A stretch of 64,000 nucleotides of DNA from Phallusia mammillata (taxonomy: Eukaryota; Chordata; Ascidiacea; Phlebobranchia; Ascidiidae). The position numbers were made by a program, and so were the translations under genes. Position 1 is the first letter of the stretch, and each line of letters begins with the position of its first letter. The notes beneath the pieces were generated by a model, which worked only from the letters and a program-made list of their open reading frames with translations, was not told where the DNA came from and did no database searches. The stretch covers positions 1 through 64,000 of the forward strand of contig QLIY01000431.1 of assembly GCA_003260075.1 (NCBI GenBank). The letters are read 5' to 3'. Of this stretch, positions 46,901 through 58,268 are shown piece by piece.

Positions 46901-49900
46901 TGTCAAAAATTATTTGATAAATTTTCAAATAATTAAAAATTTCAAATAATCAAATAATTATTTGTTTGATAACAGCCCTAGTATCCTGTTACGAATCACG
47001 TCACTATATGCTAGATCGACGCCCCTAAATGCGTAAGGGAGAACCGCGTACACAAGCAATTAACGCACCTTCGCAAGTGTACTCGTCTGACAAGAGTTGG
47101 TATCCTTCCTCGCATGAACAAGTGTATGACCCCTCTGTATTGCTGCAAATTTGTCCACATGCCTCTGGATCATTAATGCACTCATCCACATCTATGTTGA
47201 TAAAGTAATTTTATAAATTTCTGCAAAGAACTTGAGTTTGCATGACAAGAAAACCAAAAGGACATCAATAGACACAACTTTCTGTGGCCTGTTGGTCACT
47301 GCAAACGCACAGCTATTATTTAGGGAACGTTTTACCACCTACACACGTAATTAACACAAAATTTGTTTGTTTGTTGCATCACTTACCGGCACATGAATAA
47401 CCGTCCTCCTGGAGGAGATATCCATCATTACACGCACAACTGTATGAACCACTTGTGTTTTCACAAATTTGTTGGCAGTTGTTGTCACCAGTCGCGCACT
47501 CGTCGGTATCTGAACAACAAGTTTACAAGTGTCGCATACCCGATCTAAGAATGGTCAAAATTTATAAAAAGTACAACTTACCTTGACAAAGCTTGTTATC
47601 TGGTGCAATCAACTCGAAGCCTTCGTCACAAACACAAGTGTAAGATCCCAAAGTGTTGAAGCACTGTTCACATCCGTGAGTGTCGGTTGCGCATTCATTA
47701 TGATCTGCATGCACTCAAGTTTACAATTAAATCGAAGAGAAAATATTCACTGGTTAGAGAGGTTAGTATATACTTACAAGCGTACGTTTATCACGAGACA
47801 TTGAATAAGTATTTTGATGTAGTTCATTTTTCGTTTCTCAAAAAGGGATGTCACTTTTGCTTTTTATGTTTGCCCCCAATGAACATCAATTGTACCCCCT
47901 GTATCGAAACCTTGGCCTTGTAGTTACCTTCACAATTGAGTTGTGTAGCATCCAGGAGAAGACCAACAGGGCATTCACAGTAGAAACTTCCCTCTGTATT
48001 GACACACCCGTTTGAGCAAGGACTTGCAGCACATTCATCTGTATCCTCAGCACAACTAAAATGTTGTATATTTAAATCCTAACCTAGAACTAGTATAGGG
48101 GTACCTGGTGACAAGAAAACAAAACAATTAACTAATCGTTTGTTTAAAATTATGTAAAATACAGAACACAAAATTATTAAAGCAGCGGTAGATTTACGGA
48201 AAAAATGTGTTATATCACGTAAAAATATTTCACAGTTTTTATAGACTGTAGCAGCATGTTATTAAACCGCAACTAGTTAAGTAACCTTGTTCCTTGGTAT
48301 CCATCATTACAGGAACAAGTATTTGCTTCAGTTCCAGCCACGCATTCTCCATTGACGCAGGTGTCACAGATGGCTAATTAAGAAAATCACAAGATTTCGG
48401 AATTAATCAGTCTGTTGTTTCTGAAATACGGTTTAATTTAATAAAGCCCAAAATAGTTGCCACTCACGTATTATTGATGTTAAGAAAAACAACTAATAAA
48501 TTAATAAACGTACGTGTAGAGCAGTCAGTTCCTTCAAAGCGTGAAATACATTGGCAAGTTTCCGGTGCCGAACATGTTCCACCATTCAGGCAGGTCATTG
48601 AGCAAGTGGCTAATTAAAAGTTCAAATACATTATAAATTAGCTAAATAAATAACTACAGTAATGGCAGGTAAATTTAAACACAGTTTAATCAGATAATTA
48701 AGTCCGAAATACGAACTTACGCGTGCAGGTTTGACCCGTTCCTTCGTAACCAGCTTTACAATTGCAGATGTACGAACTACCCTGATTTACACAATCTGCG
48801 TTGGCGTCACAAGTATGGTCCCCGTCACACGCGTTCATTTCTGAAAGAGAAAATTAACTAATTAAAAATTATTAATGAGGTTGTGATTGCAATTCAAAGA
48901 AACCCGCATGTGGTAGTCGGTTGTTGTTGCAACTCCAAGTTTAATAATCAGGCAGAAAATTTGTAAAGTAAAATGATATTGCAAAATCGCTGGGCAATTA
49001 ATTCAACTGCTCCGTCGTAAAAAAAAAGAATTCAACATTTACAAAAGCGTTTTTAATGGCTCGTTTTTCTTGCCCATAATACTAATTTAAATTTTTTTTT
49101 TGTTCCTCCTGGTATAGTGGGATGTTTGCTTTAGATCAGTGGTTCTCAAACTTTTTTATTGTCGGGGCCAAATGGTATTTTTTAAGTGTGAGGGAGCTGC
49201 AAAAAAATCGAAACCTTGAGAAAATCACTAAAGAAGGTGAATTTGAAAGCTAAAAAAGCAATGTTTGGTGGTTTTCTGAGGTCTGATGCGAGCCGCAAAA
49301 TAAGTAGTTGGGAGCCGCATGCGGCCCCGAAAACCGAGTTTGAGAACCACTGCTTTAGATCCTAAACCCGTTTATTTTAGTTTTATATGTGATACAACCC
49401 TATTAGGGTATGCGCCATAACGTGAGGCCTCGTTTTTTTCTACAAATGAGAATGTTTTTTTTTTACTGTTTGACCTGCATGTTTGACAAAGCTCGAATCA
49501 AGATGCATCAATTCGCTGCTATCATCCCGTGAAATTCGCAGTCTGTAACCTTGATGACGGACGAAGAAATTGGGATAGTTCTCAGATTCAAACGCGGTGT
49601 AACCCTGTGTAAAAAATATGTTTTTTACTCATTTTCGCTTGTTTTCATTTGTTTCAATTGTTCAATTGTTAAAAACCAATTCGGTTGCTAAAGCGTATTA
49701 AAGTGTAAAATTAGTAAATAGTAATTATTAATATAAGAAACTGATGATGCCTTAATAAGCGAAATTAATATTTCTGTTTCAAATAAAACTTTACACTGAC
49801 GCTGATCGTCTGCCGCTCTCTTTGAGTATATTTTTTATAGTAATTATTAATCTCATAAAAAATGGTTAAACTATTTTTATAAATGGCGAAACCTTTTTCT

Positions 49901-52900
49901 ACATAAGCCCTTAGGTCGAACAATAAAACACAGAAAAGTTTGTTGGCAGCAATTTGTTGTGAATTATGTAATTAGTTACATAACTCACCGGATAAAACTT
50001 GTTAGGTCTGGGATAGAAACTCGCATCTTTCCTGTACAAATCCTGATCATTGTATGGATGAAGCCACATCACATAGCCGGCATGGCGAATGTAATGGTCC
50101 GGTTTGTCCACAGATTCGAATGAAACTGTACCGGGGGTGCCAGTAAGACCTGGCGTCACCACAATAAAGCGTTTGCCTTCTCCATTAACAATAAAGGCTT
50201 CATTGTTGTTCTGGATTCCAATAGAGTATGCTGGGTAGTTTTTGGAAACAAACCGAGAGGAACCTGGTAAAGGCGGAATAGTTTAAAAATTCAAAAAGAT
50301 ACAGGCCTTCGCCATACGATTATTGATTTTAACACTATTTAAGCTAGCCACATAATTTTGTTGTTAAGTTTTTCGAATTTCAAACGGAATATCTCACCTC
50401 CCTGTTCCTTAAAACTGGAATCTTTGTGCATTAGAGTGCTACCGTCATCCTGAGAAATTCTTAGTCTGTAACCTTGATGACGCACGTAGAAGTTGCGAAA
50501 GTTAAACGATTCGAAAGCAGTGTAACCCTGAGAAGAGAAAGAAATATTTTTTTTATCTATGAACATCACTGGATTCACAGCTAAGCAACTTAGAACGTGA
50601 TTTCGACACAAAAGGAAAAGGCACTAAAAAGATATTAAAATAAACATGGAATCTTCTTAACCAGTTGGTCAGGGATGCATTTAGAGAAAACAAGATCAGC
50701 CAAATCCCAAAAACGTGTTGGTTTTATGACTTTTGTCGTCTATATACTATTCTAACTTTTTGACCTCCTGCGATTAAAATTGAACCCTTGCAAACATATT
50801 CGTAAAAGAAAGCGAAACTGCAAATCGAGTCCGGAATTGCGTGAATTCGTGTATGCTGGTCGCGAGTTATCACCTTTAATTCAAACGAACAAGGCAATTG
50901 TAAATTAAGCAACTACTTATTGATGTATAAGATAACACCCGAGTAATTACACAATTTAGTTTTGGCGGATACTAAATTGTGTAATTCTATCGTTAATAAT
51001 TTTTGTTATTCCACTGCTATGTGATGTTTCGTACCGAATAAAACTTGTTAGGCCTGGGATAGAAAGTCGCGTCTTCCCTGTACAATTTCTTATCATCATA
51101 CGGATGAAGCCACATCACATAGCCGGCATGACGAAGGTAGTGACCCGGTTTGTCCACAGATTCGAATGAAACTGTTCCAGGCTGGCCTGTAAGACCCGGC
51201 GAAACCATGACAAAACGTTTCCTCGAATTTTGAACGATGAAGGCTTGGTTGTTGTTTTGGATTCCAATGGAGTGCTTAGGGTAGTTTTGGGAAACAAATC
51301 GTGATCCTGTTGGTCTTTGTACACCTGGTAACAACTGTTGTTTAAAAACTGACCGGTCCAACAATGTAAACCATGCAATAAATATTAGCTGCAGAGATAA
51401 CAATTGTTTTACAAAATATAAGTTACAAGGTGTTATCAAGATAAACAACAAAACGTAGACTTTTTAGCGGTTCGGTTTATTAAAAAACCTCAAAAATTGG
51501 ATGATTACTCTTTTCATACATTTGCAAAAATGGCTTTAAAATTTGCAAAAATGGCAGAGTTTTTTATATCACACCTCCATTTGTTTTAAAGCTGGAATCT
51601 TTGTGCATTAGTGGGGTGCCGTCATCCCGTGAAATCTTTAGTCTGTAACCTTGATGTCGGACGAAGAAGTTGGGATAGTTTTGTGATTCATAGGCGGTGT
51701 AACCCTGTGGATAAGATTACATGTTCTTTTACATAGTAACAGGGCTGAATTACTCACCAAGCAACTTAAAAGTGTGTTTTATATGCATCAAGACTAAGAG
51801 TATAAGAAACATTAAGCAATAAACTTTCCGAACCCTTATGGCGCCATGCCCCATGATACAGTTGTTTTTTGAAGGATACTTTATCAATAAATTTCAATTT
51901 TAATATTTATGTTATGTATTGACAATTGCGAATGTCATACCGAATAAAACTTGTTAATCCTGGGAAAGAAAGTCGCATCTTCCTTGTACAATTTCTGTTC
52001 AAGGAATGGATGAAGCCACATCACATAGCCAGCATGACGAAGGTAGTAACCCGGTTTGTCAACAGATTCAAATGAAACTGAGCCAACTTTGCCAGAGATG
52101 CCTGGTGACCTTATAACAAAGCGTTGTTCGGAATTAACCACGATATGTGCTTCATTGTTGTTTGTGATTCCGATTGTGTAGGCTGGGTAGTTTTGGGAAA
52201 AAAATCGAGATCCGACTGGTTCACCTGTTGCATATTATTTTGGTAAGTTAGGTTGCACTGCAAAGCATTGCGTTTTTGTTTTGTACTGTACATTCCTCCC
52301 TATTGGATTTCTGTATCGCTGGGTTGGTTTGTTACCATCGTGCGTCTGCCTAATTTTGGATTCAAACAAATCTGTCATTGGACTCTATATCTCGCTATAC
52401 GGCTATTTGGTCACTTTACGTCAAATTTCTATAACTGTTATCATATTTGTTATGAAGTATCATGAAATACAATACCAGTAAACATGCGTGCCGATTCTGT
52501 TGCACAGCTTTGAGGGTAACCTCTTTTCCGGTTACAAAAATAACTATGGGTGACTTATTTAGGACAAAAAAATATTTTATGATAGACTTGTAAAATAGTC
52601 GACATTTGTGACACCTTCGAGTATGGAGACTTTTTACGGTATCCCGTTCCACAAACATTTTTTATGCTTTTGCCACTACCCAGCATTGTCTAATTCTGTG
52701 CTCAGTAAAAAGCTAATAAAATTTAAATCAAAGGCTCAATTTTATTCAAATCGAAGAATTCCTGAATTACTACACTTCTCAGTAATGCACAAAAGGACTG
52801 CAAAACCACAACATTGCAACTAATTTCGAATTCGGAGGCAATCCATTCGACTCATTCAACACAGGTTTTGAAAAGAAACCAAGAGAATACGCGCATTTAC

Positions 52901-52983
52901 AATTTACTTGTAATATAATTTTACAGTTGCTTACCATGTACCATCGAGCACAACGCGAAACCCAGAATGATGAGCAACTTCAT
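42395..52983 (-). CDS. Secreted AbfB-EGF-thyroglobulin modular protein, complete
   Basis: Minus-strand exons: 52935-52983 (start), 51941-52224, 51575-51704, 51035-51324, 50398-50527, 49989-50263, 49475-49604, 48721-48840, 48514-48609, 48286-48373, 47928-48055, 47582-47704, 47387-47509, 47069-47191, 45892-46011, 45535-45660, 45245-45364, 44539-44661, 44296-44463, 44024-44212, 42513-42674, 42395-42444 (TAA). Total 3147 nt, predicted 1048 aa, every phase agreeing. Order: signal peptide ([17 protein letters not shown]), three AbfB-type beta-trefoils (17-429), eleven EGF-like modules (430-859), Cys-rich module, thyroglobulin type-1 module, second Cys-rich module, tail ending ELLGLLP. No membrane segment apart from the signal, so secreted, probably extracellular matrix. 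I know no named protein with this architecture. A paralogue lies upstream in tandem. Confidence 0.9.
42825..43961. mobile_element. hAT-type element, right end lost in poly-G
   Basis: Left end CAGGGCCGGATTAAC with flank ACATGAGG (42817-42824). After the G run (43926-43961) comes GCATGAGG-like sequence (CATGAGG at 43963-43969), so the target duplication is preserved while the right inverted repeat is replaced by G. GCCCTAAGCAC occurs near both ends. Lies in an intron of the AbfB-EGF gene and hosts a nested element. Confidence 0.6.
43202..43702. mobile_element. Nested hAT-type MITE
   Basis: Ends CAGGGGTGCCCAATC and GGTTGGGCACCCATG; flanks GTCTTGAC and GTTTTGAC (7 of 8, with one extra base). GATCGAC motifs occur near both ends. 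Inserted inside the 42825 element. Confidence 0.65.
44539..48840 (-). other. Eleven EGF-like modules, one per exon
   Basis: Ten exons are symmetrical or compensating around phase 1; most encode the calcium-binding signature D-x-[DNH]-E-C followed by a six-Cys EGF pattern. Exon 48514 ([19 protein letters not shown]) and 48286 ([12 protein letters not shown]) are short non-calcium types; 48286 ends in phase 2 and 47928 restores phase 1. Exons 45535 and 44539 are nearly identical, as are parts of 45892 and 45245, showing a recent duplication of an exon pair. Confidence 0.85.
46369..46980. mobile_element. hAT-type element with CAAATAAT repeats
   Basis: Ends TAGGGCTGTTATCAAA and TTTGATAACAGCCCTA with exact GTATCCTG at 46361-46368 and 46981-46988. 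Subterminal CAAATAATCAAATAATT units in inverted orientation. G run at 46660-46676. In an intron of the AbfB-EGF gene. Confidence 0.88.
49137..49352. mobile_element. hAT-type MITE, GCATGCGGC subfamily, inverted
   Basis: Ends CAGTGGTTCTCAAAC and GTTTGAGAACCACTG, 216 bp, with exact CTTTAGAT at 49129-49136 and 49353-49360. Carries GGGAGCCGCATGCGGCCCC, the reverse of the 6656 and 32833 copies. Sits in the intron between AbfB and EGF exons. Confidence 0.88.
49475..52224 (-). other. Three AbfB-type beta-trefoil repeats (CBM42-like)
   Basis: Each repeat is an exon pair: a 275-290 bp exon with SRF-x-S-x-NYP, then [20 protein letters not shown] and DATFFPR, and a 130-bp exon with GYTAYES[14 protein letters not shown] and a LMHKDSSF end. 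The triple [RH]-containing beta-trefoil subdomain pattern and F-ES, RH and DA-F motifs match the AbfB family (PF05270), known from fungal and bacterial arabinofuranosidases, where it binds arabinose side chains. Third-to-first repeats are similar, indicating local duplication. Family call from memory of motifs. Confidence 0.75.
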
Positions 52984-54678
52984 CTTGATGCAACCAAAAT
53001 CAATCTTGTTGAAAATTGCAACTCGTTGTCTGCAACATCAAGTGAAACTGTCTGATACAGTGTTAGCTGCCCTATATATCCTGGTTGGCCATGTTTAATT
53101 TGCAGAGAAAAAATGCCCCTGTAGTTCTGGTAGTGTTAGTGTAGGTTCAAAGGACTGAAAACAAAGAAAAAAGTCTTTCACGATCGTTCTTTCACGAAAG
53201 TAATTAATTGATTCAACGCTTTGACTGGAACACCAGGATTGCAATGAAACTACGCTTGGTGTTCTGAGTTATCTGAGACATTTGCAAAAAAAAATCTTTG
53301 AAAGACAAAGTTGCCAGATAAAATGTGACATTGCTTAATATGCATGAAAAGCATTCATTGCACAATAACAATAAGAAACATATAAATACGTTTATGGATC
53401 ACCAGTATTATCGACTACTTGTGCGTGCGTTTTGGATTCTCGCATTAGACAATCACACCACAACATAAATCGATTCTAACAGCGAATATCTTAAGTTCTC
53501 CAATTTTTGTGAATAAAACGCTTCGAAAATTTATCAAAAACTAACCAAAAAGTTTAAAGACACTCGCATATATCTACGGCAAAATCGATTTCGAATTACG
53601 CTTTAACGCAAAACCACAAACACTATAACTCAAAAATTATTCTTCAGTCAGCTGGTGGAATACTTATTTACGTACGATGATTTAACGTCATCTACAAAAT
53701 AAAAATATTAAATAAAAACCCCGAATTTTTTTGTAAAATTGGCTATACCCATGTTTTTCCTCGTCCTCTTGTACCGTTATTAGACAAATTGATCCTTATT
53801 TTTTCGGTCTGTTGCGTAGGCTATATACTTGTCACATATATAGTAAGGAGCCGATACAGATTAATTGCGATCAGAAGGTCCTCACTTGTCAAGGAGGGGT
53901 GGAATCTCTACAAAAGATGGAGGAAAAAGTTTAAATCAGAAGGAAAGTTTAAAAAAATAAACACAAACGTAATTACTGCATGTACTCGTATAATATTTGC
54001 ATCCCGTGCTTTCCCTCTTTCCTATACAGCGAGCGGAATCGAACAACTTAACCCAAACTGTAAACCAAAATACCTCAGAAATTCGAACCTTAGTTGAAAC
54101 CCATATTATGTTTGTCGTTGAATCTAAACCAAAACCGAACCGGGAAAAGTGTACCCTGTATTTACTGAAAAATCGTGGTTTCATAACAATGTAGGCTACT
54201 GGAGAATACGTGAGCTAATCGCTAAAGGGCGTGTCAAAACAGCGTATTATAAGGTGTCGCGTAAAATAGATATTTTTTACACCTGGAACAGAACCCGAAC
54301 TCCTAAGAACAATAAATATTGAACCTGAACCCACATAACAAGCGGTTGTACTCTCTGGTTCTATGTTCCGTAACTAATTTCGTTCAACGTCTCTCGTCTT
54401 TGTGAAATCGCAGCAAGCGAGAACTATTATGCACACAATAATTACACGTACTATTCAGCTATATTAGGACGTAATTTTATTAATCTGATTCATACCATTA
54501 ATATGTATACCTTTGTTCAATCGGGTTTGCTAAAATTAGGTTACACAGTGTTTGCCTAACTAATTACCCGATACGCTTTACTAAACTTTTTACGTTTGCA
54601 CTGCCTTTTGATCTTCTTAAAACAATGCGCCAACCAGAGTTGTATGTGCGGTCGAGTTTGTCGGGCTTGAGTTTTAAT
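52984..54678. other. 5' flank of AbfB-EGF gene, no gene
   Basis: Starts with the short 5' UTR and core promoter of the AbfB-EGF gene. Beyond that AT-rich sequence without recognisable genes or repeat ends. Confidence 0.45.
53073..53079 (-). promoter_or_regulatory. Probable TATA box of the AbfB-EGF gene
   Basis: On the minus strand GGATATATAGGGC lies about 95 bases upstream of the ATG at 52983. That spacing leaves a 5' UTR of roughly 60 bases if transcription starts about 30 bases downstream. Confidence 0.5.
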
Positions 54679-55189
54679 TAGTGATGTACCGAATCGGCTA
54701 AATTTCGATTCGGCCGAAACCGAATATTCGGCGGTTTTGCCGAATAAATTCGGCCGAATCAACCGAATCATTTATGACGTCACGCGAAGTCGTACGCTAC
54801 GCGTTTGACATGAAAAAATGTTTATCTACCAGGCAGCCAGTGCAAAATAGTTGTGTTTCGTCCTTATTTCAGTTCTGTGGGGTTTAATCTTGCCTTAAGC
54901 ATGATTGGCAACCTGCCAATGAATTACTAATTTTTTTGACTACCGTGGGGAAAACGATAATGTGTTGAAAAGGATAAACATTGACGCAATTTTCGTTATG
55001 TTTGGGCTTTTCAAAGATTGCGTGGACCTTAATAAGCAGAAAAGACACGTTTAACGCATTAAATTTGTGTTCGTAAAAGATTCGGTTTCGGCCGAATCGC
55101 AACAAATTATTCGGCCGAAACCGAATCTTTGCAAAAATGATCGATTCGGCCGAATAAATTCGGCAAACCGAATATTCGGTACATCTCTA
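54679..55189. mobile_element. hAT-type element with ATTCGGCCGAA palindromes
   Basis: Ends TAGTGATGTACCGAAT and ATTCGGTACATCTCTA with exact GTTTTAAT at 54671-54678 and 55190-55197. Subterminal TTCGGCCGAA palindromes occur repeatedly at both ends. Another copy starts at 63945. Confidence 0.88.
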
Positions 55190-55486
55190 GTTTTAATAAA
55201 ACGGCCTTGGCCTGAGTTTATACTCGCCATTGTCGCATTTTCACAGACGTTCGTGCCTGATTCAGGTCAGGTTCGTTTGTTTTGAAAATATGTTTAGCGG
55301 GCTTGAACTTTCGGATTCGGACCTGAGTCACGCCCGCTTTAACTCTGGGACAGCCAATTGTTGACCGACTAATTCCAGGTAGAACTACTAACACAGGAAC
55401 TTACAGCAGTTTTGCTAATTTCTGGTAGGTAACGCACTCAAGTATTTTGAATAGAGTTTGTGTAAAAATGGTCCGGCGTGGGCAGG

Positions 55487-55678
55487 AACTTGGCCGAATG
55501 GTTTGGCGCGCCTTACCCATATATCAGACATAAAAAACCTTTATCGGGATTCGTCCCCGGGAGTGTCCTGGGTTGGAACCCCGTGAAAATAATGGTCTGG
55601 CGCGCCTGACCCATATGCAGACATAAAAAAACCTGATCGGGATTCGTCCCATGGAATGTCATAGGTTCGAACACCTCT
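55487..55678 (+). repeat. tRNA-derived SINE-like repeats, tandem pair
   Basis: 55487-55587 has an A-box-like TTGGCCGAATGGTTTGGCGC and a degenerate B box (GGGTTGGAACCCC). 55591-55678 repeats the later part (GGTCTGGCGCGCCTGACCC ... GGTTCGAACACC). Related to 6092-6186, with a weaker piece near 57808. Confidence 0.5.
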
Positions 55679-55729
55679 TGCGCCATCTATCAATTTTCAG
55701 CAAATTTTCGTGTGACTTGGTGTTGGTAG

Positions 55730-57168
55730 CAGACATAGGGCAATTCGGATTCGTCATTCGTATTCGAATGCATTCGAAAAAATGCATTCAGGTTTTGCCA
55801 CATTCGTGCTGTATTCGAATGATTTGGCTTTCGTCCGATCGTGCATGCCCCCCCCCCATACAATTCGAATAGTTGATGTTATCTTTTGAACCAACAATTC
55901 ATGAAGACAAAAGCTTGAGTAAATTTATTCGAATAAAATTCGAATTGTTGTAGGTTTTTGCCGACCTAAGAATTTCCAAATTTGAATACACGATATTTTT
56001 TACGAATACAATTCGAATTGTTGTCGGCCTTTGGCACCGTAAGATACGTAAAATCGAATACTTGACTACGTTTTTACGAATACAATTCGAATCGCCGATT
56101 ACCTCCAGACTAGGAGTAGTCGAGAATATTTTGCTACATATTTTTTCCAAATAGATTCGAATACAATTCAAATTGGCAGTGAATGTGATCACATTAGNAT
56201 TCGAATACAATTCAAATTGGCAGTGAATGTGATCACATTAGACAAGTTTTTGTTAATGTTACGAAACAATGACACATAGAAGTTTAATTGTGACGATTCA
56301 TAAATGGAATTGTGTTACAAAGCTTGCAACATTGGGTTGTTCTCAGCACATGACAGGTGCAGCGTGTTCATGAAGCAAACATCCCCTGTAAATTTAAGGA
56401 AATTTTATATAACGGATAATTTAAATCAGTCAAGCTAATGTGGCAAAAAAAGCTCGTTGGTTTACATTTTTCCAATAAATTTGCAATGCATAAACCCATG
56501 TTACTTTTTGATCGAATACTTTTTCAGTTTCGGGGCGTATTTATTTCTTTTATTTTCCGCAACTACAAATATCCGAATCGGTACATTCGAATTCTATTCG
56601 AATTGTTTGCTTCTTACAACAACTGAACAATTCGTGAATACAAATAACTAGAACTATTAATTCGAATACAAATAACTAGAACTATTAATTCGAATACAAT
56701 TCGAATTGCTAGACCTCAAAAAGTACGAATACACGCTTGGGGTTTATTCAAATAGTATTCGAATTACACGTTGTTGTTTATTGGTCAACTATTCATGAAT
56801 AATAATACTTGACACGTTTTATTCGAATACAATTCGAACAGCTGCCACCTTAACATTACAAAACAATTCGTGTATACGAATACTTGACTCGCATTATTCG
56901 AATACAATTCGAATTGCCGAACTTTAAAAAGTGCGTAGAATTCATGAATACGAATACATGCCTTGGTTTATTCGAATAGTATTCGAATTACTTGTCGTTG
57001 TAGTTTGGTCAACAATTCATGAATACAAATACTTGACTCGTTTTATTTGAATACCATTCGAAGTGTTGTCCCTCAAAAATTACCAAAGTATTCATGAATT
57101 CGAATACAGTCATGCAGGTATTCGTAAAGTATTCGAATACAGGACGCGTGTATTTGACCCCATGTCTG
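55730..57168. mobile_element. 1.4-kb hAT-type element made of ATTCGAATAC repeats
   Basis: Ends CAGACATAGGGC and CCCCATGTCTG with exact GTTGGTAG at 55722-55729 and 57169-57176. The interior is dominated by degenerate units of GAATACAATTCGAATTG. A single N at 56198 is flanked by identical 43-bp blocks (56155-56197, 56199-56241), probably an assembly overlap. No coding sequence. Confidence 0.82.
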
Positions 57169-57176
57169 GTTGGTAG

Positions 57177-58268
57177 AGCTAATAACACAGGAACTCACAA
57201 TCACAGGCCTGCTAATTTTCTTTAGGTGAAGCTTGGGAAATATTTTAAATGCTAAAATTTAAAGTTTGTGTAAAAAAACAACGCTGACGGTTAAGGCTAT
57301 TAGGGTCTGAGGTTTCATAATGATAATAATAAGTTTTTTTGTTTTTTTTTATTAAAGTACAACTGGCCTAATTATATTTCTCAAAAATAATCCTTGTTGG
57401 TATTCGAGTCCCAAACTTGTTTTCGCAGAGACTTGAGTTGCAACTGTGAGCAAATTCCAGGGCCCTGATATTTGCTTTGTTGTCTTATCTTACAACACAA
57501 CTATACATACACATAATAATAACACTTTCGTGTTAACAGGCTGAAGTGAGGTAAGTCGCTACAAACCTATTTTAATTTTTATGCCTTTTCGAATTTTTGC
57601 TCTGACTACGCCACCGGCATGTGTACATTGGGATAAGGGTACGCAAGGACTTTGGGATGTTAATTTCTTGTCAATAAATCTCTTGTGTAATCCTCAGCTA
57701 GAAATTTTATACGCAATGTGACGCCCATAATCAGTATTTTTTTGCCTAATCTAATCAAACAACCATAGGGTACGCTTTAATCTTTTGCAGTATCTTTTAT
57801 TTATTAATGGCTTGGTGCGCCTCACGCATATATACAGACATAATCGGCAATCCTGGTAATAATAATACCTTCGCCCCATTGCTGACTAAAAGGCATCTGA
57901 AGTTTTGGTGACTCGAGCAATACGTTTTGAGTAATTAGGGTTTATTGTTTATTTTTTGCATGGAAAAGATACATTAAGGGCATACAGTTTTTACTTTCTG
58001 TTTTAACAAATGTTATGGTATTTTAGAAATTGAATCCCGTAAAACTAACTGAATAACGTCCAAAGGCACAGTAAAGGCAGTTAGTGCTGTTATTATTGGG
58101 CTACTTCGTTAACTTCGTTAGACTATTGAGGACAGCACTTCAGCTTTGAAAAGAATGTTTACTGCAAGAGTACATATTTGCATATGGCAGCTATATATCT
58201 ACACATATAGGTTATAAATGTAAACTACAGGAGTATAGATGAACTACTCTTGCTAGAGCTGTGTATGA
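57177..58268. other. 3' flank of the downstream paralogue, no gene
   Basis: AT-rich spacer after the hAT element. It contains the 3' UTR of the minus-strand gene ending at 58269, with its most conserved part (58195-58268) resembling 42305-42394. Nothing else recognised. Confidence 0.45.

Noticed and set aside
55487-55587. Possible functional tRNA gene
   Set aside because: A-box and B-box strings are present but arms do not pair and no anticodon loop is convincing; it is repeated, so a SINE is more likely.
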